Shown here one piece after another: positions 1 through 9,621 of a DNA stretch of 64,000 nucleotides (position 1 is the first letter of the stretch; every line of letters begins with the position of its first letter). Made by a program: the position numbers and the translations under genes. The notes beneath the pieces are model-generated. The model was not told the origin of the DNA and did no database searches. It worked only from the letters and a program-made list of their open reading frames with translations. Source of the stretch: Luteimonas aestuarii (GTDB lineage Bacteria; Pseudomonadota; Gammaproteobacteria; Xanthomonadales; Xanthomonadaceae); the NCBI RefSeq assembly GCF_004357985.1, contig NZ_SMTF01000016.1:23484-87483 (forward strand), read 5' to 3'.

Positions 1-1
1 C

Positions 2-562
2 CACGTGGGCGGCGACGAGATCGACCATCCGCTGTATGCCGACTTCGTGTCGCGCGCCGCGGCGATGGTGGAGGGGATGGGGCGGACCGCCATCTTCTGG
101 GAAGAGGGCTCGGTGGCCGTGACCGGGCCGAACGTGATCTACCAGTTCTGGAACGACGGCTACGACATCAGCGCGGCCGTCGAGCGCGGCCATCCGTTGA
201 TCCTGTCGCCGTGCTCGTACCTGTACATCGACCACGGCAACTACGCGGGCCAGCCGCAGACCTACGACTGGTGCAGGAAGGAAGGCGTGCCGCTGGCGAG
301 GGTATACGGTTTCGACCCCACGCCATTCAAGACCGCACTCGGCATCGAGGCCGCGCTTTGGACGGAACTCGTCCACACCGATGAAGCCGCCGACAACCGC
401 CTGTGGCCACGCCTGGCCGCAGCCGCGGAAGTGGCATGGAGCCCCGCCGACCAGCGCGGCTACGAAGGTTTCGTGCAGCGCATGGGCGCACTGCGCGCGC
501 ACCTGGATGCGATGGGTATCCGCTACCACCGCGAGCAGGACCTGGGGTGGGACGGCGAGTAA
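2..562 (+). CDS. Beta-N-acetylhexosaminidase, GH20 family (3' part only)
   Basis: The gene enters from the left edge, so only the last 186 residues are visible and the start lies outside the window. The first visible codons read HVGGDE. This is the GH20 signature in which the Asp-Glu pair acts in substrate-assisted hydrolysis of terminal N-acetylhexosamine residues from chitin oligomers or glycans. Downstream aromatic-rich segments (QFWNDGYD, EAALWTELV) fit the second half of the TIM barrel, where tryptophans line the sugar site. It ends at TAA and converges on the GST gene. The family call is firm. Substrate and export cannot be judged without the N-terminus. Confidence 0.9.
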   Translation, partial: HVGGDEIDHPLYADFVSRAAAMVEGMGRTAIFWEEGSVAVTGPNVIYQFWNDGYDISAAVERGHPLILSPCSYLYIDHGNYAGQPQTYDWCRKEGVPLARVYGFDPTPFKTALGIEAALWTELVHTDEAADNRLWPRLAAAAEVAWSPADQRGYEGFVQRMGALRAHLDAMGIRYHREQDLGWDGE

Positions 563-672
563 CCCGGGTCGGCGCACCTGCCGGTGGCAACGGCGAGCGC
601 TTCGTTCGTGCCGTTGACGCGTGATGGACGGTCGGCGGCACTGCTTGCCGTCGACAAGGCAGGCTGATTGCC

Positions 673-1335
673 TCAATCCCGATCGGGCGCGCCCAGCGGG
701 AAGTACGCGCGATACGGTCGTGCTTCATCGATGGCGCGCCGGACCGAAGGACGTGCGAGCAGCCGTTGGCGATAGGCGAGCACGTGCGTGAAGTCGGGAT
801 CGATGCGGTGCGTCCAGTCGGCGTAGAACAGGAAGGGCGCGGCGCCGCAGTCGGCGAGGCTGAAGCGGTCGCCCGCCGCCCACTCGCGGGTGGCCATGCG
901 CTGGTCCAGCCAGCCGTATGCCGCTTCCAGCATGCCGCGTGCCTGTGCGACGCCGTGCGCGTCGCGATCGGGCTCGGCGCGCAGACTGTCGAACACCACC
1001 TTCTGCTGTGGCGTGGACACGTAGTTGTCGAAGAAGCGGTCGAGCATGCGCACGTCGAGCGCGGCGTCGCGGTCTTCCGGGATCAGCCGTGCCGGGCCGG
1101 GATGGTGCAGGTCGAGGTATTCGATGATGCAGGTCGCTTCCAGCACGATGCGTTCGCCATCGACGAGGACCGGGAACCGACCGATCGGCCAAAGCGCGGT
1201 CAGTTCGGCATTGGCCTGGGCATCCTCGAGGTTGCGGTAATCGAACGCGGTCTGGTGTTCGTATAGTGCGATCAGCGCCTTCTGGCTGTAGGACGAGAAC
1301 GGGTGTGCGTACAGGCGGGGCAGGACATTGGTCAT
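673..1335 (-). CDS. Glutathione S-transferase family protein
   Basis: This 220-residue protein has the usual two-part GST layout. An N-terminal thioredoxin-like domain (about residues 1-85, with SSYSQK near the start of the first helix and a GRFPVLVDG segment before the cis-proline turn) is followed by an all-helical C-terminal domain. It probably conjugates or reduces small molecules with glutathione in the cytoplasm. I chose the ATG giving MTNVLPRL because the longer open frame upstream adds 58 Arg/Pro-rich residues unlike any GST. It is divergent from the lipoprotein gene to its right. Substrate unknown; it is one of three GSTs in the window. Confidence 0.85.
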   Translation of the reverse strand: MTNVLPRLYAHPFSSYSQKALIALYEHQTAFDYRNLEDAQANAELTALWPIGRFPVLVDGERIVLEATCIIEYLDLHHPGPARLIPEDRDAALDVRMLDRFFDNYVSTPQQKVVFDSLRAEPDRDAHGVAQARGMLEAAYGWLDQRMATREWAAGDRFSLADCGAAPFLFYADWTHRIDPDFTHVLAYRQRLLARPSVRRAIDEARPYRAYFPLGAPDRD

Positions 1336-1529
1336 CGACCGATGGACTCCGGGGGGTTGCCTCGACGACGGTCGGGGCGCGCGGGATTCGACATCCGCGG
1401 GGCAGGAATGGCCGCTGACCTCATGCGGTCCGGCCGAGCGTACGCGATGCCGTGGCCTTGACGGCGCCTTCGCCTGCAGGCGTGCACAGTGCGCGTGCCC
1501 GACCCCCATTCATGCCCACGGAGTTGCCC

Positions 1530-1901
1530 ATGACCCGTTCCCCCCGGCTGGCACTGGCCGCCACCGCCCTGTGCGCGGTGCTGGTTGTCGCCGCCTGCGC
1601 CAATACCCCGGACGATGCCTCGGCACCCGGCGGACGGATCGACGTGACCGGCGTGATCGCGAGCATCGATACCCAGCCCTGGATGTATGACGGCAATGCG
1701 GTGGTGGAGGTGGATGTCGAAGCGCCCCGGCGGCGGATGGCGGTGCAACTTCCGGCACGCTGGAACCTGTGCGTCGCCGAACCGGTCGATGTCGAGGCGC
1801 TGTCCGTGGGCCAGCGCGTGCGTGTAGTTGGCAACGCGGGCAACCGGCGCGAGATCGTGGTTTGCCAGGATGCCTCGCACCGGCTGGTGCCAGCGGGCTG
1901 A
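1530..1901 (+). CDS. Small lipoprotein of unknown function
   Basis: The 123-residue product starts with a basic n-region, a hydrophobic stretch and a lipobox (VVAAC, Cys23), so it is probably a lipoprotein of the periplasm or outer membrane. The mature part (IDVTGVIASIDTQPW, then VVEVDVEAP and VRVVGNAGNRR) alternates short beta-strand-like segments and resembles a small beta-barrel fold, but I do not recognise a named family. The ATG at 1530 was chosen because it gives a clean signal sequence; an in-frame upstream extension would bury it. Function unknown. Confidence 0.65.
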   Translation: MTRSPRLALAATALCAVLVVAACANTPDDASAPGGRIDVTGVIASIDTQPWMYDGNAVVEVDVEAPRRRMAVQLPARWNLCVAEPVDVEALSVGQRVRVVGNAGNRREIVVCQDASHRLVPAG

Positions 1902-1995
1902 GGCCTGCAGAACGCGTCTGCACGACGGCTGATCGCGATCAACGCGGCTTGCCTGTGCGGAGGGACGCTGGCGGCTCTTTCCGGAGGGCAGGCAG

Positions 1996-2235
1996 GTGAA
2001 GGCAAATGCAGGCCGTATCGACAAGGGGACCCGCATCATCTCGGGCGTGGCGCTGCCGGCATGGGCGGCAACCGGTGGGCCCGCATGGGCGTGGATCGGT
2101 GCCGTGCCGCTGGCCACGGGGTTGTTCGACTTCTGCCCGCTGTATCGCCTGGTCGGGATGGATACCTGCAGGCACCAGGAGGCGCTGGGTGGCGGTCTCG
2201 CCTGCGGGTGCGTTGCCTTGGCAGGACGCGCATAA
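1996..2235 (+). CDS. DUF2892 (YgaP-like) small membrane protein
   Basis: This 79-residue protein matches the DUF2892 pattern: a short N-terminus (GRIDKGTRIISG), two hydrophobic helices, and the family motif CPLYRLVGMDTC around residues 47-58 with two cysteines. Related segments are fused to rhodanese domains in YgaP or stand alone as inner-membrane proteins, sometimes linked to sulfur metabolism. It begins with GTG, supported by a GGAGG a few bases upstream; the nearby ATG is in another frame. Role inferred only from the family. Confidence 0.75.
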   Translation: MKANAGRIDKGTRIISGVALPAWAATGGPAWAWIGAVPLATGLFDFCPLYRLVGMDTCRHQEALGGGLACGCVALAGRA

Positions 2236-2295
2236 CGTTGCGTTGCGCCCCGGCCGCTACAGTGCTGCGTCCGCCTTCGCAGCACGGGACGCCGC

Positions 2296-3249
2296 ATGCG
2301 CAAGCCACCGCAGAACCCGCACGACCTCAGCCGGCACGACCTGGACGACATCCTCGGCACGATCAACGACGAGGCGCGCCAGCGCTTCGGCGAGGGCAAG
2401 GTGGCCGATTACATTCCGTCGCTGGCCGACGTGCCGGCCGATCGCTTCGGCATGGCGCTGGCGCTTCCGGATGGCACGGTGCACGCGTGCGGTGATGCGC
2501 GCGAGCGATTCTCCATCCAGAGCGTGTCCAAGGTATTCACGCTGACCCTGGCGCTGGAAGCCATCGGCGACGACCTGTGGAAACGCGTGGATCGCGAGCC
2601 CTCCGGCGACCCCTTCAATTCGCTGGTGCAGCTGGAGTACGAAAAAGGCATCCCGCGCAACCCGTTCATGAACGCCGGTGCGCTGGTGACGGCAGACGTG
2701 GTGCTCTCGAGCTTCGACGATGCCGAAGCCACCTTGCTGGACTTCATGCGCGCGCGCTCGGGCAATCCCGAGGTGGGCTCGGACGACGTGGTCGCCAGGT
2801 CCGAGCGCAAGAGCGGCTACCGCAACGTGGCCATGGCCAACTTCATCCGCAGCTACGACAACCTCCACAACGACGTGCAGCAGGTGCTGGACTTCTATTA
2901 CCTGCAGTGCGCGCTGCGGATGGATTGCGTCGACCTGGCGCGAAGCGTGCAGTACCTGGCCGATGCCGGGCGCTGCGCGTCGTCGGGCGTGCAGGTCACC
3001 AGCGCCGAGGGCGCCACGCGGATCAATTCGGTGATGATGACCGCGGGCACCTACGACGCCGCCGGCGACTTCGCCTACTACGTCGGGCTGCCTGCCAAAA
3101 GCGGCGTGGGCGGCGGCATCGTCGCGGTCGTGCCGCATGTCATGGGATTGTGCGTGTGGTCGCCGGCGCTGGACGAGAAGGGCAACTCACTGCTCGGGCG
3201 GTATGCCCTGCATCGCCTCACGCGCATGACGGGGCTATCGGTGTTCTGA
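2296..3249 (+). CDS. glsA: Glutaminase (serine-dependent beta-lactamase fold)
   Basis: Glutaminase hydrolyses L-glutamine to L-glutamate and ammonia in the cytoplasm. The 317-residue length is normal for the GlsA/GlsB family. The Ser-x-x-Lys catalytic pair is visible as SVSK (Ser76, Lys79). Other family blocks are present: NPFMNAGAL, GYRNVAMANF, DFYYLQCA, and the C-terminal KSGVGGGI loop. It starts with ATG shortly after the DUF2892 gene and converges with the TrmY-like gene, leaving only 13 bases between stops. No regulatory site was seen. Confidence 0.95.
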   Translation: MRKPPQNPHDLSRHDLDDILGTINDEARQRFGEGKVADYIPSLADVPADRFGMALALPDGTVHACGDARERFSIQSVSKVFTLTLALEAIGDDLWKRVDREPSGDPFNSLVQLEYEKGIPRNPFMNAGALVTADVVLSSFDDAEATLLDFMRARSGNPEVGSDDVVARSERKSGYRNVAMANFIRSYDNLHNDVQQVLDFYYLQCALRMDCVDLARSVQYLADAGRCASSGVQVTSAEGATRINSVMMTAGTYDAAGDFAYYVGLPAKSGVGGGIVAVVPHVMGLCVWSPALDEKGNSLLGRYALHRLTRMTGLSVF

Positions 3250-3262
3250 GGGCCGCGCATCC

Positions 3263-3856
3263 TCAGCGCTGGTCCAGTGCGTGGTGGATCAGCACCACGC
3301 ATTGCGAGGCGAACAGCATCGTCGGACCCAACGACACCTTCCGGGCGCCGAGGCGCTCGAGGCCTGGAATGGTCTTTTTCGGCATCGGGATGTGGTCGGT
3401 CAGCAGGAAGCAGGGCTTGTCCGCGAAGGCCTGTTGGTGGATCGGGGTGCCCTTGCGGTCCATCAGGAACAGCTGGTGGTCCTCGGCGAGCTGTTGCACC
3501 AGCCGCTCGAAGCTCAGGGTCTGCACGTTGATGCCGGGTTCGACGGATCGCGCGTCCTCCTTGCCCATGCCGATGGAGGCATCCAGCGCCTTGCAGACCT
3601 TTGACAGCAGGTTGCGCTCGTCGAAGCCGCCGATGTCGCGCAGGGCATCCGCCTCGAAGCGGATCGTGCGGGAGTAATCGTGGGTGCTCTCCAGCACCAG
3701 GTACACCACCACCTGCGGACGATGCGATTGCGCCACGAAGATCGCGTTCATCAGCGTGTGCGCGAGGATCTCGGCATGCGCATCCCTGCCCACGGACTCC
3801 AGCAGCTTGCGGCTGTCGGTCGGGGCGGCACGGGCGCGCAGGACGAAGGTTCGCAT
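3263..3856 (-). CDS. trmY: TrmY-like SPOUT methyltransferase (putative pseudouridine N1-methyltransferase)
   Basis: The 197-residue product is collinear with the TrmY/DUF358 family, SPOUT-fold SAM-dependent methyltransferases that in archaea make N1-methylpseudouridine at tRNA position 54. Family blocks include MRTFVLRARAAPTDSRKL at the start, LTDHIPMP in the middle, and the knotted C-terminus with LGARKVSLGP and ASQCVVLIHHALD, where SAM binds. Bacterial tRNAs normally carry 5-methyluridine at position 54, so the natural substrate here is uncertain. It lies on the opposite strand from glutaminase, 87 bases beyond the DUF188 gene on the same strand. Family call strong, activity inferred. Confidence 0.85.
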   Translation of the reverse strand: MRTFVLRARAAPTDSRKLLESVGRDAHAEILAHTLMNAIFVAQSHRPQVVVYLVLESTHDYSRTIRFEADALRDIGGFDERNLLSKVCKALDASIGMGKEDARSVEPGINVQTLSFERLVQQLAEDHQLFLMDRKGTPIHQQAFADKPCFLLTDHIPMPKKTIPGLERLGARKVSLGPTMLFASQCVVLIHHALDQR

Positions 3857-3943
3857 CGAGGCAATATCGGAGGGCGGCGGCGTTTGATTGTGGCGACGCG
3901 ACTTGCCGCCGGCAATCCGCGACGCCTGTCGGCGGCCGCGGCA

Positions 3944-4420
3944 TCAACGGCGCGGTCGCCGCGCCAGCCAGCCGTCGAGTTGATTGGCGAAGGCCTGCCG
4001 GTCGCGCGCATTGAACGCGGCCGGTCCGCCGGTCTGCACGCCGGCACCGCGGAGTTCTTCCATGAAGTTGCGCACGGACAGGCGCTCGGCGATGTTGTCG
4101 GGGGTGAAGCGCTGGCCGCGCGGGTCGATGGCCTCGGCGCCCTTGGCGATCACGCGCGACGCCAGCGGGATGTCCTGGGTGACGACGAGGTCGCCGGGGC
4201 CCGCGCGTTCGGCGATGGCGTCGTCTGCCGCATCGAAGCCGCCCTGCACCTGCAGTGCGCGGATCACGCGCGAACCCGGCGTGCGCAGCCACTGGTTGGC
4301 CACCAGCGTCACCGGCACCTGCGCGCGCTCGGCGGCGCGGAACAGGATCTCCTTGACCGGCCCCGGGCAGGCGTCGGCATCCACCCACACCTGCGGCGAG
4401 CGCGGCGGCGCGTCGCTCAT
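3944..4420 (-). CDS. YaiI/YqxD family protein (DUF188, UPF0178)
   Basis: The 158-residue product has the DUF188 hallmark near its start (WVDADACPGPVKE), then VVTQDIPLA and a C-terminal region rich in Arg and Gln. The fold is PIN-like, with conserved aspartates (DAD, then QD) arranged as in metal-dependent nucleases, but no cellular role is established for the family. The ATG at 4420 overlaps the stop of the upstream 42-residue gene by four bases (ATGA), so the two are probably translated together. Longer open frame upstream was rejected as non-coding. Confidence 0.85.
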   Translation of the reverse strand: MSDAPPRSPQVWVDADACPGPVKEILFRAAERAQVPVTLVANQWLRTPGSRVIRALQVQGGFDAADDAIAERAGPGDLVVTQDIPLASRVIAKGAEAIDPRGQRFTPDNIAERLSVRNFMEELRGAGVQTGGPAAFNARDRQAFANQLDGWLARRPRR

Positions 4421-4545
4421 TCCTGCGGCGGCGTGGCCGCCTTGGCCTCGCGTTCGGCGCGTTTCTTCGCGTCCTTTTCGTCCTGCTTCTTTTTCTTGGC
4501 GAGTTCGCGCTGGCGCTTTTCGAAGGAATAGTTGGGCTTGGCCAT
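4417..4545 (-). CDS. Small highly basic/charged protein, 42 aa
   Basis: The product is a 42-residue, almost fully charged helix: MAKPNYSFEKRQRELAKKKK at the start, then alternating Lys/Glu/Ala/Arg. Similar short Lys-rich proteins with this MAKPNYxFEKRQ start occur in related proteobacteria, where they are annotated as hypothetical; this recollection is from family knowledge, not a search. It overlaps the DUF188 gene by four bases. Such composition suggests nucleic-acid or ribosome contact, but nothing in the sequence proves it. The start is supported by the GGAGCCTCC stretch just upstream on the coding strand. Confidence 0.7.
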   Translation of the reverse strand: MAKPNYSFEKRQRELAKKKKQDEKDAKKRAEREAKAATPPQE

Positions 4546-4677
4546 GGAGGCTCCGCGGTGGATTGAGCCTGCAGTGTACGCGGTGGGGCTTGCCGGATCT
4601 TCGCGTGCAACGCGGCGACGTGTCATCTGCGTTGTGTACGCTGGCAGTATGTGCCGACCAACGAGACGGGGTTCCTG

Positions 4678-6087
4678 ATGCACGACGACACGCCACTGCT
4701 ATCGCGCCGCCGACTGCTCAAGGCCGGCGGCATGGGGCTGGGCATGGCAAGCCTGGGCCTGTCGCCGGTGGGTCGCCTGCTGGCGCAGGCCGGGAGCACC
4801 TCGCGGATGCACGCAGGCTACGGGCCGTTGCAGACCGCGCACGACCTCAACACCGGCCTGCCGCTGCTGCAGTTGCCCGAGGGGTTCCGCTACACCACGT
4901 TCGGCTGGGCGGGCGAAGCCCTGGCGGGCGACATCGCCTGTCCGAACAAGCACGACGGCATGGGCGTGGTGGCGGGCGAGGGCAGCGTGGTCACGCTGGT
5001 GCGCAACCACGAAGTGGGCGCGGCGCCGGGCGGCAGCTTCGCGCCGGCAGGCGCCACCTGGGATGCCGACTGCGCCGGTGGCACCACCACCTTGCGCTTC
5101 GATACCGCCTCCGGGCGCATGGTGGATGCGCGACCGTCGCTGTCGGGCACGCTGGTGAACTGCGCCGGTGGCGTGACGCCATGGGGCACCTGGTTGTCCT
5201 GCGAGGAAATCGTGCTGACCCGCGGGCAGAAGGTGCCGATCGGCCCGGACTACATCCACGAGATGAAGCAGTCGCACGGCTACGTGTTCGAGGTGCCGGC
5301 CGACGGCCTGTCGAGCGCGGAACCGATCGTGGCGATGGGGCGCTTCAAGCACGAGGCGGCGACGATCGATCCGCGCACCGGCATCGTCTACCAGACCGAG
5401 GACGGCCATCGCCGCGCCGGCTTCTACCGCATGCTGCCCGCGGTGCCCGGCGAGCTGCTGCGTGGCGGCCGCCTGCAGATGCTCAAGGCGGTGGGTGCGC
5501 CGGACCTGCGCCGCGGGCGCCGACAGGGCGAACGGCTGAAGGTGGCGTGGGTGGAGATCGAGCATCCCGACCAAGGCGCCGATGACGACAGCCCCACGCG
5601 CGACGAAGGCGTGGTGGCGCAGGGCGTGGCCGGTGGCGGCTCGGTGTTCACCCGGCTGGAAGGTTGCATCTTCGGCGACGGCCGCGTGTTCTTCACCTCG
5701 ACCGACGGCGGCGACGCGCGGTGCGGCCAGGTGTGGGCCTACCACCCGGACAGCGAAATGCTCGAGCTGGTGTTCGAATCGCCCGATCCGCGGGTGCTGG
5801 ACTATCCCGACAACGTGGTGCTCAGCCCGCGCGGTGGGCTGGTGATCTGCGAGGACTCAGGCCAGCCGGTGCAACGCCTGTACGGCATGACCGGCGAAGG
5901 CGGGTTGTTCGAGTTCTGCCGCAGCGCGGTGGTGCTGGACGGGCAGGGCGGCTTCAGCGGCGATTTCCGCGGCGCCGAATGGGCGGGCGCCTGCTTCTCG
6001 CCCGACGGCAAGTGGCTGTTCGCGAACGTGTACACGCCCGGTTTCACGGTGGCGATCACCGGGCCATGGCGCGAGGGCTTGATCTAG
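4678..6087 (+). CDS. PhoX-like family protein (DUF839), Tat-exported
   Basis: The 469-residue product opens with a twin-arginine signal (SRRRLLK at residues 9-15, then a Gly/Ala/Leu-rich stretch ending near LLAQAG), so it should be exported folded. The body resembles the DUF839/PhoX beta-propeller group, with typical blocks NHEVG, CAGGVTPWGTWLSCEE, YQTEDGHRRAGFYR and EDSGQP. PhoX members are Ca/Fe-dependent alkaline phosphatases, but this protein is shorter than classical PhoX and may have another activity. I prefer ATG 4678 over GTG 4651 because it puts the Arg pair at the normal distance from the start. It is a single gene. Confidence 0.75.
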   Translation: MHDDTPLLSRRRLLKAGGMGLGMASLGLSPVGRLLAQAGSTSRMHAGYGPLQTAHDLNTGLPLLQLPEGFRYTTFGWAGEALAGDIACPNKHDGMGVVAGEGSVVTLVRNHEVGAAPGGSFAPAGATWDADCAGGTTTLRFDTASGRMVDARPSLSGTLVNCAGGVTPWGTWLSCEEIVLTRGQKVPIGPDYIHEMKQSHGYVFEVPADGLSSAEPIVAMGRFKHEAATIDPRTGIVYQTEDGHRRAGFYRMLPAVPGELLRGGRLQMLKAVGAPDLRRGRRQGERLKVAWVEIEHPDQGADDDSPTRDEGVVAQGVAGGGSVFTRLEGCIFGDGRVFFTSTDGGDARCGQVWAYHPDSEMLELVFESPDPRVLDYPDNVVLSPRGGLVICEDSGQPVQRLYGMTGEGGLFEFCRSAVVLDGQGGFSGDFRGAEWAGACFSPDGKWLFANVYTPGFTVAITGPWREGLI

Positions 6088-6132
6088 GCGCGACCGGCGG
6101 CACGCCATGCGATGCATGCGCGCCGCACCGGG

Positions 6133-6297
6133 TCAGGCGGACGGCCCGACGAAGACCTGCATGACGGCCACCACCAGGATGGCGGCGAACAGGCCCAGCA
6201 GTGCCAGCAGGCCCCAGCGCAGCAGGCGGCTGCGGCGCTGGGGCGGCAAGGGTGCGTGGTCGCGATGGGGCGGGGCGGGCTTGTGGTTGTCGGTCAT
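6133..6297 (-). CDS. Small single-span membrane protein, 54 aa
   Basis: The product has a polar, His/Pro/Arg-rich N-terminal tail (about 25 residues), then one clear transmembrane helix (LLRWGLLALLGLFAAILVVAVM) broken only by small residues, and a very short C-terminus (QVFVGPSA). The pattern suggests a bitopic inner-membrane protein with its N-terminus inside. It converges on the PhoX-like gene. No family was recognised and the function is unknown. The start is the first ATG before the tail; an in-frame upstream extension to 6360 looks like leader sequence. Confidence 0.5.
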   Translation of the reverse strand: MTDNHKPAPPHRDHAPLPPQRRSRLLRWGLLALLGLFAAILVVAVMQVFVGPSA

Positions 6298-6372
6298 GCG
6301 GACAGCATGCAGGGCGGGTCGTCGCGTGCAGGTGAATCGATGCGCGCCGGTGACCTCCATCGCTCGTCAGCG

Positions 6373-6393
6373 TGATCCCCGCCTGCGCGGGGA
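6373..6393. other. Short GC-rich hairpin in intergenic region
   Basis: CCCCGC and GCGGGG face each other across a four-base loop. It sits in the 250-base gap between the small membrane protein gene and the dnaE2 stop. It could act as a weak terminator; there is no U-tract. The rest of the gap shows nothing recognisable. Confidence 0.35.
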
Positions 6394-6549
6394 AGCGGTC
6401 AATGGCGGCGTTTCCACAAGTGGCGAGCGCGACCGCATCGGCCGGCGGATGCAAGTGGTTTGCGCAGGCCGTGCTTCGGCAAGGCCATGTCCAATGAATG
6501 GCCGTGGACAGGGAAGATCGTGCCTCGGGAAACGGGCAACCAGCACGCG

Positions 6550-9500
6550 CTAGCGGAAATCCCGGCTCTTCGCCTGCGTGCCGGCCAGCAGGGCGTCGGC
6601 GTTTTCCATGCGTTGAACGATCAGGTGCTGCACGCCTTCGCTGCGTTCGAGCCGCGCATCGATCGCCAGCAGTTGGCTTTCCACGAGTACGCGGTGCTGG
6701 CGTTCGGCGACGTGGCGCCAGACCACGGCGTTGACCATGCCGTCCTCGTCCTCCAGCGTCAGGAAGGTCACGCCGCTGGCGGTTTCCGGTCGCTGCCGCA
6801 GGCGCACGATGCCGGCGAACCTGACGCTGCGGCCGTGCGGGATGTCGACCAGTTCGCCTGAGCGACGGAAACGCCGCGCCTGCAGTTGCCGTCGCAGGAA
6901 GGACATCGGGTGCCGGCCGAGCGTCAACGCCGTACTGCCGTAGTCGGCCTGCATGTCCTCGAACGGCGTGGGCACCGGCAGCGTGGGCGCGGGCTCGGGC
7001 GTGGCCGGCAGCCCGTCGAACAGCGGCAGCGGCTTCTCGACGCCACTGACCGCCCAGCGCGAACGATGGCGATGGCCGGCAAGTCCCTTCAGCGCACCGG
7101 CATCGGCCAGCAATGCCTGGTGCCGCCGGTCGAGGCGCGCCCGCATGCACAGGTCGGCCACGTCGTCGAAGGCGCGCTGGCATCGCGCGGCGCTGATCCG
7201 CCCGGCCACGTCCTGGCGGAAGCCCGACACCAGGCGCAGGCCCAGGCGGATGGCCGGCTTGCCGCTGGCGTCGACGTGGGCCAGCGTGCAGTCCCAGTCG
7301 CTATGGCGTACATCGACAGGTAATACGCGGATGCCGTGCCGGCGCGCATCCTGCAGGATCTGGTCGTTGGTGTAGAAGCCCAGCGGCTGGCTGTTGATGA
7401 GGCTTGCGGCGAATGCGGCCGGTTCGTGGCATTTCAGCCAGCAACTCGCGTAGGTGATCAGCGCGAAGCTTGCGGCGTGGCTTTCGGGAAAGCCGTAGCT
7501 GCCGAAGCCCTTGATCTGGTCGAAGATGCGTTCGGCGTAGGCCTGTGTGTAGCCGTTGGCCAGCATCCCGTCCATCAGCCGCTGCCGGTGCGGCTCGAGG
7601 CCGCCGCGTCGTTTCCACGCGGCCATCGAGCGACGCAGCTGGTCGGCCTCGCCGGGGGTGAACCCGGCCGCATCCACCGCCAGCTGCATCACCTGCTCCT
7701 GGAACAGAGGCACGCCCAGCGTGCGCTTGAACACGTGCTCGAGTCGCGCTGGATAGTCGATGGGCTCCTCGCCACGGCGGCGGCGCAGGTAGGGATGCAC
7801 CATGTCGCCCTGGATCGGCCCCGGGCGCACGATGGCGACTTCGATCACCAGGTCGTAGAAGGTCTTCGGCCGCATCCGCGGCAACATCGCCATCTGCGCG
7901 CGCGATTCGATCTGGAACACGCCCACGGTATCGGCCTTGCCGATCATCGCGTAGGTGGCTGCATCCTCGGCGGGAATCGTCGCGACCGTCAGGTCGCGGC
8001 GGCCGCTGGCCCGCAACAGGTCCAGGCACTTGCGTACCGCGGTCAGCATGCCCAGCGCCAGGCAGTCGACCTTCATCAGGCCCAGCACGTCCAGGTCGTC
8101 CTTGTCCCACTGGATGACGGTGCGGTCGGCCATCGCCGCGTTTTCCACCGGCACCAGCGTGTGCAGGGGGTGTTCGGAGATCACGAACCCGCCGGGATGC
8201 TGCGACAGGTGCCTTGGGAAGTCGATCAGTTCGCCGGTCAGTGCCAGGACGCGGCGCATCAGTGGCGAATCCGGGTCGAAGCCGCGTTCGCGCAGCGAGG
8301 CGGGTGTTGGCGCGTGGACACTCCAGTTCGACAGGGTGGCCGCCAGTGCGTTGACCTGGTCCGGCGGCAGGCCCAGTGCCTTGGCCACGTCGCGCACGGC
8401 GCTGCGTCCGCGGTAACTGATGGCCACGGCGGTCAGCGCCGCACGTTCCCGGCCGTAGCGCGCGAATACGTACTGCAGCACTTCCTCGCGCCGCTCGTGT
8501 TCGAAATCGATGTCGATGTCCGGCGGTTCGTTGCGCTCGCGCGACAGGAAGCGTTCGAACAGCAACTGGGTGCGCGAGGGGTCGATCTCGGTCACGCCCA
8601 GCGCGTAGCACACCGCGGAGTTGGCCGCCGAGCCGCGGCCCTGGCAGAGGATGCCGCGGCTGCGCGCGAAACGCACGATGTCGTGCACGGTGAGGAAATA
8701 GGACTCGTAGGACAGGTCGGCGATCAGCGCGAGCTCATGTTCGATGAGTTTGCGGGCAGCGCCCGGCACGCCCCGGGGCCAGCGCCAGGCCGTGCCTTCC
8801 TCGGTGAGCTGGCGCAGCCAGGTGGTCGGTGTGTGCCCATCGGGCACCAGTTCGCGCGGATAGGTGTAGCGCAACTGGTCCAGGTTGAAGCTGCAACGTC
8901 CGGCGATGCGCAGGGTTTCGGCCAGCAGGTCGCCGGGGTAGGTGTCCGACAGCGCATCCAGCGTGCGCAGGTGTCGCTCGCCATTGGGAAACAGGCGCCA
9001 TCCGGCTTCGGCCAGCGTGCAGCGGTGGCGGATCGCGGTCAGCGTGTCCTGCAGGGCGCGTCGCCGGCGCAGGTGCATGTGCACGTCGCCGCAGGCCACC
9101 AACGGTACCTGCAATCGCGCGGACAGCGTACGCAACGCCTCGACGCGCGCGCCATCGTCGGCGCCGCGGTGCAGTTCGACCGCCAGCCACAGCCGGTCCG
9201 GGAATCGGCCGCGCAACCAGTCGATATCGCTTTCACTGGTCGCCTGCGCGTCGCAGAGCAGGCAGCACAGGCCTTCGACCTGTCGTGGGTAGTCCTCGCG
9301 CAGCGAACGGTACTTGCCCTTCGGTGCGCGCCGGCGGGCGAGGGTGACCAGCTGGCACAGCAGGGTGTAGCCGGCCTGCGTCTCGCAGAGCAGCACCAGC
9401 TTGGGGCCGCCCTCGACCTGCATCTCGGCACCCACCACCAGCGGCACGCCATGCGCCTTCGACGCTTCGTGTGCGCGCACGATGCCGGCCAGCGAGCATT

Positions 9501-9621
9501 CGTCGGTGATGGCCAGCGCCGCGTAGCCGTTGGCCTTCGCACGTGCGAACAGTTCGCCTGCGGTGGAAGCGCCGCGCTGGAACGAGAACGCGGACAAGCA
9601 GTGGAGTTCGGCGTAGCTCAT
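6550..9621 (-). CDS. dnaE2: Error-prone DNA polymerase DnaE2 (ImuC)
   Basis: This 1023-residue C-family polymerase is the translesion subunit of the damage-inducible ImuA-ImuB-DnaE2 mutasome. It begins with a PHP domain ([17 protein letters not shown]), continues with the polymerase core containing the metal-binding acidic motif PPDIDIDF near residue 370, and ends with an OB-fold region ([13 protein letters not shown]). The length fits DnaE2 and is shorter than the replicative DnaE. The ATG overlaps the imuB stop by four bases, so translation is coupled. The operon is preceded by a LexA box, which implies SOS control. Very long open frame upstream is read-through into imuB and was cut here. 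Confidence 0.95.
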   Translation of the reverse strand: MSYAELHCLSAFSFQRGASTAGELFARAKANGYAALAITDECSLAGIVRAHEASKAHGVPLVVGAEMQVEGGPKLVLLCETQAGYTLLCQLVTLARRRAPKGKYRSLREDYPRQVEGLCCLLCDAQATSESDIDWLRGRFPDRLWLAVELHRGADDGARVEALRTLSARLQVPLVACGDVHMHLRRRRALQDTLTAIRHRCTLAEAGWRLFPNGERHLRTLDALSDTYPGDLLAETLRIAGRCSFNLDQLRYTYPRELVPDGHTPTTWLRQLTEEGTAWRWPRGVPGAARKLIEHELALIADLSYESYFLTVHDIVRFARSRGILCQGRGSAANSAVCYALGVTEIDPSRTQLLFERFLSRERNEPPDIDIDFEHERREEVLQYVFARYGRERAALTAVAISYRGRSAVRDVAKALGLPPDQVNALAATLSNWSVHAPTPASLRERGFDPDSPLMRRVLALTGELIDFPRHLSQHPGGFVISEHPLHTLVPVENAAMADRTVIQWDKDDLDVLGLMKVDCLALGMLTAVRKCLDLLRASGRRDLTVATIPAEDAATYAMIGKADTVGVFQIESRAQMAMLPRMRPKTFYDLVIEVAIVRPGPIQGDMVHPYLRRRRGEEPIDYPARLEHVFKRTLGVPLFQEQVMQLAVDAAGFTPGEADQLRRSMAAWKRRGGLEPHRQRLMDGMLANGYTQAYAERIFDQIKGFGSYGFPESHAASFALITYASCWLKCHEPAAFAASLINSQPLGFYTNDQILQDARRHGIRVLPVDVRHSDWDCTLAHVDASGKPAIRLGLRLVSGFRQDVAGRISAARCQRAFDDVADLCMRARLDRRHQALLADAGALKGLAGHRHRSRWAVSGVEKPLPLFDGLPATPEPAPTLPVPTPFEDMQADYGSTALTLGRHPMSFLRRQLQARRFRRSGELVDIPHGRSVRFAGIVRLRQRPETASGVTFLTLEDEDGMVNAVVWRHVAERQHRVLVESQLLAIDARLERSEGVQHLIVQRMENADALLAGTQAKSRDFR

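Noticed and set aside
6370..6395. Sequence resembling a type I-E CRISPR repeat (ATCCCCGC...GCGGGGA)
   Set aside because: Single copy without spacers or cas genes; the match comes from a simple GC hairpin.
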